From positions 62,001-126,000 of the forward strand of contig NZ_JFZG01000024.1 of NCBI RefSeq assembly GCF_000607165.1: a stretch of 64,000 nt of DNA, in the 5' to 3' direction. A program made the translations under genes and the position numbers. Below, in pieces: positions 61,282-64,000 of this stretch. The notes under the pieces were generated by a model. That model had not been told where the DNA came from and did no database searches. It saw only the letters and a list, made by a program, of their open reading frames with translations. How positions within the stretch are numbered: the stretch's first letter is position 1; every line of letters starts with the position of its first letter. Source of the stretch: Ralstonia pickettii (GTDB taxonomy: Bacteria > Pseudomonadota > Gammaproteobacteria > Burkholderiales > Burkholderiaceae).

Positions 61282-62424
61282 ATGATTGCCCGCACGCTGT
61301 TCGACGCTGAACACGACACCTTCCGAGAATCTGTCCGCCGCTTTATCGACGCGGAAGTCCTGCCCCACCACGAGCGCTGGGAAGACCAGGGCTACGTCGA
61401 CCGCGCCATCTGGGAGAAGGCCGCCGCCGCGGGCTACCACTGCGCCAGCATGCCCGAGGCCTACGGCGGCGCAGGTGCCGATATCCGCTACAGCACGGTG
61501 CTGATGGAAGAGATTGCCCGCGCAGGCGCCACGGGCCTGGGCTTTGGGCTGCATTCTGAAATCGTTGCGCCCTACTTGTTGCACTACGGCAGCGAGGCAC
61601 TGAAGCAACACTACCTGCCCAAGCTGGCGAGCGCAGAGATGATCGGCGCGATCGCCATGACCGAACCCGGCGCCGGCTCCGATCTGCAAGGCGTGCGCAC
61701 CACCGCCACGCGCAGCAGCGACGGCACCCACTACGTTCTCAACGGCTCAAAGATCTTCATCACCAACGGCTGGCACGCCGATGTGGTGATCGTCGTGGCG
61801 CGTACCACGCCCCAAGGCGGCGCCAAGGGCACGAGCCTCTTCGTGGTCGATACGAGCATGGAGGGCTTCAGCAAGGGCAAGCGCCTGAAGAAAGTTGGCA
61901 TGAAAGCGCAGGACACGGCTGAACTGTTCTTTGACAACGTGCGCGTGCCGGCCGCCAACCTGCTCGGCGAGGAGCACCGCGGTTTTGCCTACCTGATGCA
62001 GGAGCTGCCGTGGGAGCGCCTGCAGATTGCCATCGGTGCCATCGCTTCGGCCGAAGGCGCGCTTGAATGGACGCTGCGCTACGTGCGCGAGCGCCAGGCC
62101 TTCGGCAAGGCCATCCTCGATTTCCAGACTGCGCGGCACGCACTGGCGGAACTGAAAACCGAAGTGCAGATCGGCCGCGTGTTTGTTGACCAGTGCATCG
62201 CGCTCAAGCTTGCCGGCAAGCTTGATGCCGCCACCGCATCGATGGCCAAGTACTGGACCACCGACCTGCAGTTCAAGGTAATGGACCGCTGCGTGCAACT
62301 GCACGGCGGCTACGGCTACATGTGGGAATACCCCATCGCCCGCGCGTGGGCCGACTCGCGCGTGCAACAGATCTACGGCGGCACCAACGAGATCATGAAA
62401 GAGCTGATCGCCCGCACCCTTTAA
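61282..62424 (+). CDS. Acyl-CoA dehydrogenase, long-chain type
   Basis: A 380-residue FAD enzyme that makes enoyl-CoA from acyl-CoA. AMTEPGAGSDLQG and TFITNG-like IFITNGWHADV bind FAD and substrate. The C terminus reads IYGGTNEIMKELI, lacking the Glu seen in MCAD/SCAD; the catalytic Glu is probably in PWERL (E245), as in LCAD and isovaleryl-CoA dehydrogenase. The ATG at 61282 follows CAGGAG. First gene of a beta-oxidation-like operon with thiolase and 3-hydroxyacyl-CoA dehydrogenase. Confidence 0.9.
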   Translation: MIARTLFDAEHDTFRESVRRFIDAEVLPHHERWEDQGYVDRAIWEKAAAAGYHCASMPEAYGGAGADIRYSTVLMEEIARAGATGLGFGLHSEIVAPYLLHYGSEALKQHYLPKLASAEMIGAIAMTEPGAGSDLQGVRTTATRSSDGTHYVLNGSKIFITNGWHADVVIVVARTTPQGGAKGTSLFVVDTSMEGFSKGKRLKKVGMKAQDTAELFFDNVRVPAANLLGEEHRGFAYLMQELPWERLQIAIGAIASAEGALEWTLRYVRERQAFGKAILDFQTARHALAELKTEVQIGRVFVDQCIALKLAGKLDAATASMAKYWTTDLQFKVMDRCVQLHGGYGYMWEYPIARAWADSRVQQIYGGTNEIMKELIARTL

Positions 62425-62451
62425 CGAGCACGACCTTCAGGACTCAACGCT

Positions 62452-63657
62452 ATGGAAGCCTATATCTACGACGCCGTGCGCACCCCGCGCGGCAAGGGCA
62501 AGAAGGACGGCAGCCTGCACGGCGTGACGCCGCTGCGCCTGGCCGCAGCCGCGCTGCGCGCCATCCGCGACCGCAACCAGCTCGACACATCGCTCGTGGA
62601 CGACGTGGTGCTCGGCTGCGTGGAACCCGTGGGTGAACAGGGCGCGTGCATCGGCCGCGTGGCAGTCCTGTCAGCCGGCTATGCCGAGACGACGGCCGGC
62701 GTGCAGATCAACCGCTTCTGCGCCTCCGGCCTGGAAGCCTGCAACATGGCCGCCGCACAGGTGATGGCCGGGCAAAGCGACTTTGCCATCGGCGGCGGCG
62801 TGGAAAGCATGTCCCGCGTGCCGATGGGCGCTAGCGGGGGCGCATGGCCGGTCGACCCCGCAGCCGCCATCCCGCTGTACTTCGTGCCGCAAGGCGTGTC
62901 GGCCGACACCATCGCCACCAAGTGGGGCTACAGCCGACGTGACGTCGATGCCTACGCCGCAGAGAGCCACCGCCGTGCGCATGCAGCCAGCACCGCCGGC
63001 TGGTTCATGGGTTCCATCGTGCCGGTGCGTGACCAGAACGGCCTGACCATGCTCGACCGCGACGAGATGATCCGCCCGCAGACCACCGTGGACACGCTCG
63101 CGCAGCTCAAACCGTCGTTTGCGGAATTGGGCGAGCAATACGGCTTTGACGCGGTGATCCGCCAGCGTTATCCAGAGCTTGAACGCATCGAACACGTGCA
63201 CCACGCGGGCAACAGCTCGGGCATCGTCGACGGCGCGGCGGCCGTGCTGATCGGCAGCCGCGAGGCCGGCAAGCGTGCGGGCCTCAAGCCGCGTGCGCGC
63301 ATCCGCAGCTTTGCAAGCATCGGCTCGGAGCCGTCGATCATGTTGACCGGCCCCTCCCACGCAGCAGAGAAGGCGCTCAAGCGCGCCGGTATGTCCGCGT
63401 CCGACATCGACCTGTACGAACTCAACGAAGCCTTCGCCTCCGTCGTGCTGCGCTTCATGGAGGTGTTGGCCGTGCCGCATGACCGCATCAACGTCAACGG
63501 CGGCGCCATTGCGATGGGCCATCCGCTGGGCGCGACGGGCGCCATGATTCTCGGCACGCTGCTCGACGAGCTGGAGCGGCGTGGCGCGAGCACGGGCCTG
63601 GCCACGCTATGCGTGGGTGCCGGCATGGGCACCGCCACCATCATCGAACGCGTTTAA
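62452..63657 (+). CDS. Acetyl-CoA C-acyltransferase (thiolase)
   Basis: A 401-residue thiolase. The acyl-binding Cys is C90 in RFCASGLEA, His in [14 protein letters not shown] and the second Cys in [10 protein letters not shown] near the C terminus, the complete catalytic set. It cleaves 3-ketoacyl-CoA with CoA to acetyl-CoA; the sequence is of the FadI/FadA degradative type rather than PhaA. CAGGA precedes the ATG. It follows the acyl-CoA dehydrogenase by 27 bp. Confidence 0.92.
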   Translation: MEAYIYDAVRTPRGKGKKDGSLHGVTPLRLAAAALRAIRDRNQLDTSLVDDVVLGCVEPVGEQGACIGRVAVLSAGYAETTAGVQINRFCASGLEACNMAAAQVMAGQSDFAIGGGVESMSRVPMGASGGAWPVDPAAAIPLYFVPQGVSADTIATKWGYSRRDVDAYAAESHRRAHAASTAGWFMGSIVPVRDQNGLTMLDRDEMIRPQTTVDTLAQLKPSFAELGEQYGFDAVIRQRYPELERIEHVHHAGNSSGIVDGAAAVLIGSREAGKRAGLKPRARIRSFASIGSEPSIMLTGPSHAAEKALKRAGMSASDIDLYELNEAFASVVLRFMEVLAVPHDRINVNGGAIAMGHPLGATGAMILGTLLDELERRGASTGLATLCVGAGMGTATIIERV

Positions 63658-63670
63658 GGAGCGAGCTGAC

Positions 63671-64000
63671 ATGATCGACATCGCCATCGACACCGACGGC
63701 ATCGCCACGCTCACGTGGGACCAGCCGGGCCGCGCGCAGAATGTGCTCAACGGCGAAACCTGCGCCGCCTTCTTTGCCGCCATCGACCGCGTGTGCGCAG
63801 ATGCCAGCGTCAAGGGCATCCTCGTCACTTCCGCCAAGGCGGATTTCATTGCCGGCGGTGACCTCGAATGGCTGCAGGCCAGCGACGACGCGCCCACGTT
63901 GTTTGAACGCACGTGCGAGCTGCACCGCATGCTGCGCAAGCTGGAAACCTGCGGCAAACCCGTGGCCGCCGCACTGCCGGGCTCCACGCTGGGCGGCGGG
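63671..64000 (+). CDS. 3-hydroxyacyl-CoA dehydrogenase/enoyl-CoA hydratase (FadJ/FadB-like), cut by window end
   Basis: The first 110 residues are present. IAIDTDGIATLTWDQPGRAQNVLN, SAKADFIAGGDLEWL and GKPVAAALPGSTLGGG form the crotonase domain of the multifunctional FadJ/FadB enzyme, including the oxyanion-hole GGG. The ATG at 63671 has AAGGAGCGAGC upstream. Starts 13 bp after thiolase. The dehydrogenase domain would lie beyond the window. Confidence 0.85.
   Translation, partial: MIDIAIDTDGIATLTWDQPGRAQNVLNGETCAAFFAAIDRVCADASVKGILVTSAKADFIAGGDLEWLQASDDAPTLFERTCELHRMLRKLETCGKPVAAALPGSTLGGG

Noticed and set aside
1-64000. CRISPR arrays, tRNA genes, rRNA genes, insertion sequences or prophage
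   Set aside because: No regularly spaced repeats, cloverleaf-like segments, rRNA motifs, transposase or phage proteins were seen on either strand.

Overview
The window is GC-rich DNA with codon use, gene families and gene order typical of Burkholderiaceae, most like a Ralstonia species. The dense set of catabolic operons, each beside its own regulator, and the absence of rRNA, tRNA or ribosomal protein genes suggest the secondary chromosome or megaplasmid; this placement is inference. No insertion sequence, phage, CRISPR array or tRNA was seen. About 57 intact protein genes, one gene cut by the right edge and two gene remnants are supported.

Layout. 0-1.5 kb: a DUF421 membrane protein and an SDR dehydrogenase. 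1.5-10.8 kb: a hydroxycinnamate (ferulate-type) operon on the minus strand with hydratase-lyase, vanillin dehydrogenase, feruloyl-CoA synthetase, tannase-family esterase, MFS transporter and porin. It is divergent from a MarR regulator, and a perfect 19-bp palindrome lies between them. 11-17 kb: a complete RND efflux operon (pump, adaptor, outer membrane channel). 18.2-23.8 kb: a remnant of a D-aminoacylase gene, an XRE-cupin regulator with two operator-like sites, and a divergent MFS-amidase-RidA-FAD oxidoreductase operon that looks like amide or D-amino acid catabolism. 23.8-31.3 kb: an aldarate operon (GarD-type dehydratase, MFS transporter, HpaI-type aldolase, tartrate-dehydrogenase-like enzyme, aldehyde dehydrogenase) facing a LacI regulator. 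31.3-39.9 kb: a seven-gene branched-chain-type ABC transporter operon fused to M20 and M81 hydrolase genes, facing a GntR/FadR regulator. 39.9-40.3 kb: cyanase. 40.4-48 kb: a sugar cluster with porin, xylFGH-like ABC transporter, uronate-dehydrogenase-like enzyme and LacI regulator, with two identical perfect 18-bp operators.

48-53.8 kb: a DMT exporter and divergent AraC regulator around a 10-bp-arm inverted repeat; two tandem paralogous lipoproteins; a TetR/SDR/2-hydroxychromene-2-carboxylate isomerase set; a small lipoprotein. 54-58.5 kb: a Fur-box-preceded iron uptake operon (DUF3325, DUF3649, PepSY, TonB receptor). 58.5-59.1 kb: a nested inverted-repeat element with a terminator at its centre. 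59.1-61.2 kb: a MarR/tautomerase pair, a 44-residue membrane peptide and a GlxA-type regulator. 61.3-64 kb: an acyl-CoA dehydrogenase, thiolase and 3-hydroxyacyl-CoA dehydrogenase operon running off the end.

Together the genes describe a plant- or soil-associated generalist: it takes up plant phenolic esters, sugars, sugar acids, amides and ureido- or peptide-like compounds through dedicated porins and transporters and channels them to central metabolism. The uronate-dehydrogenase-like enzyme at 46 kb and the aldarate operon at 24-30 kb could form one oxidative hexuronate route.
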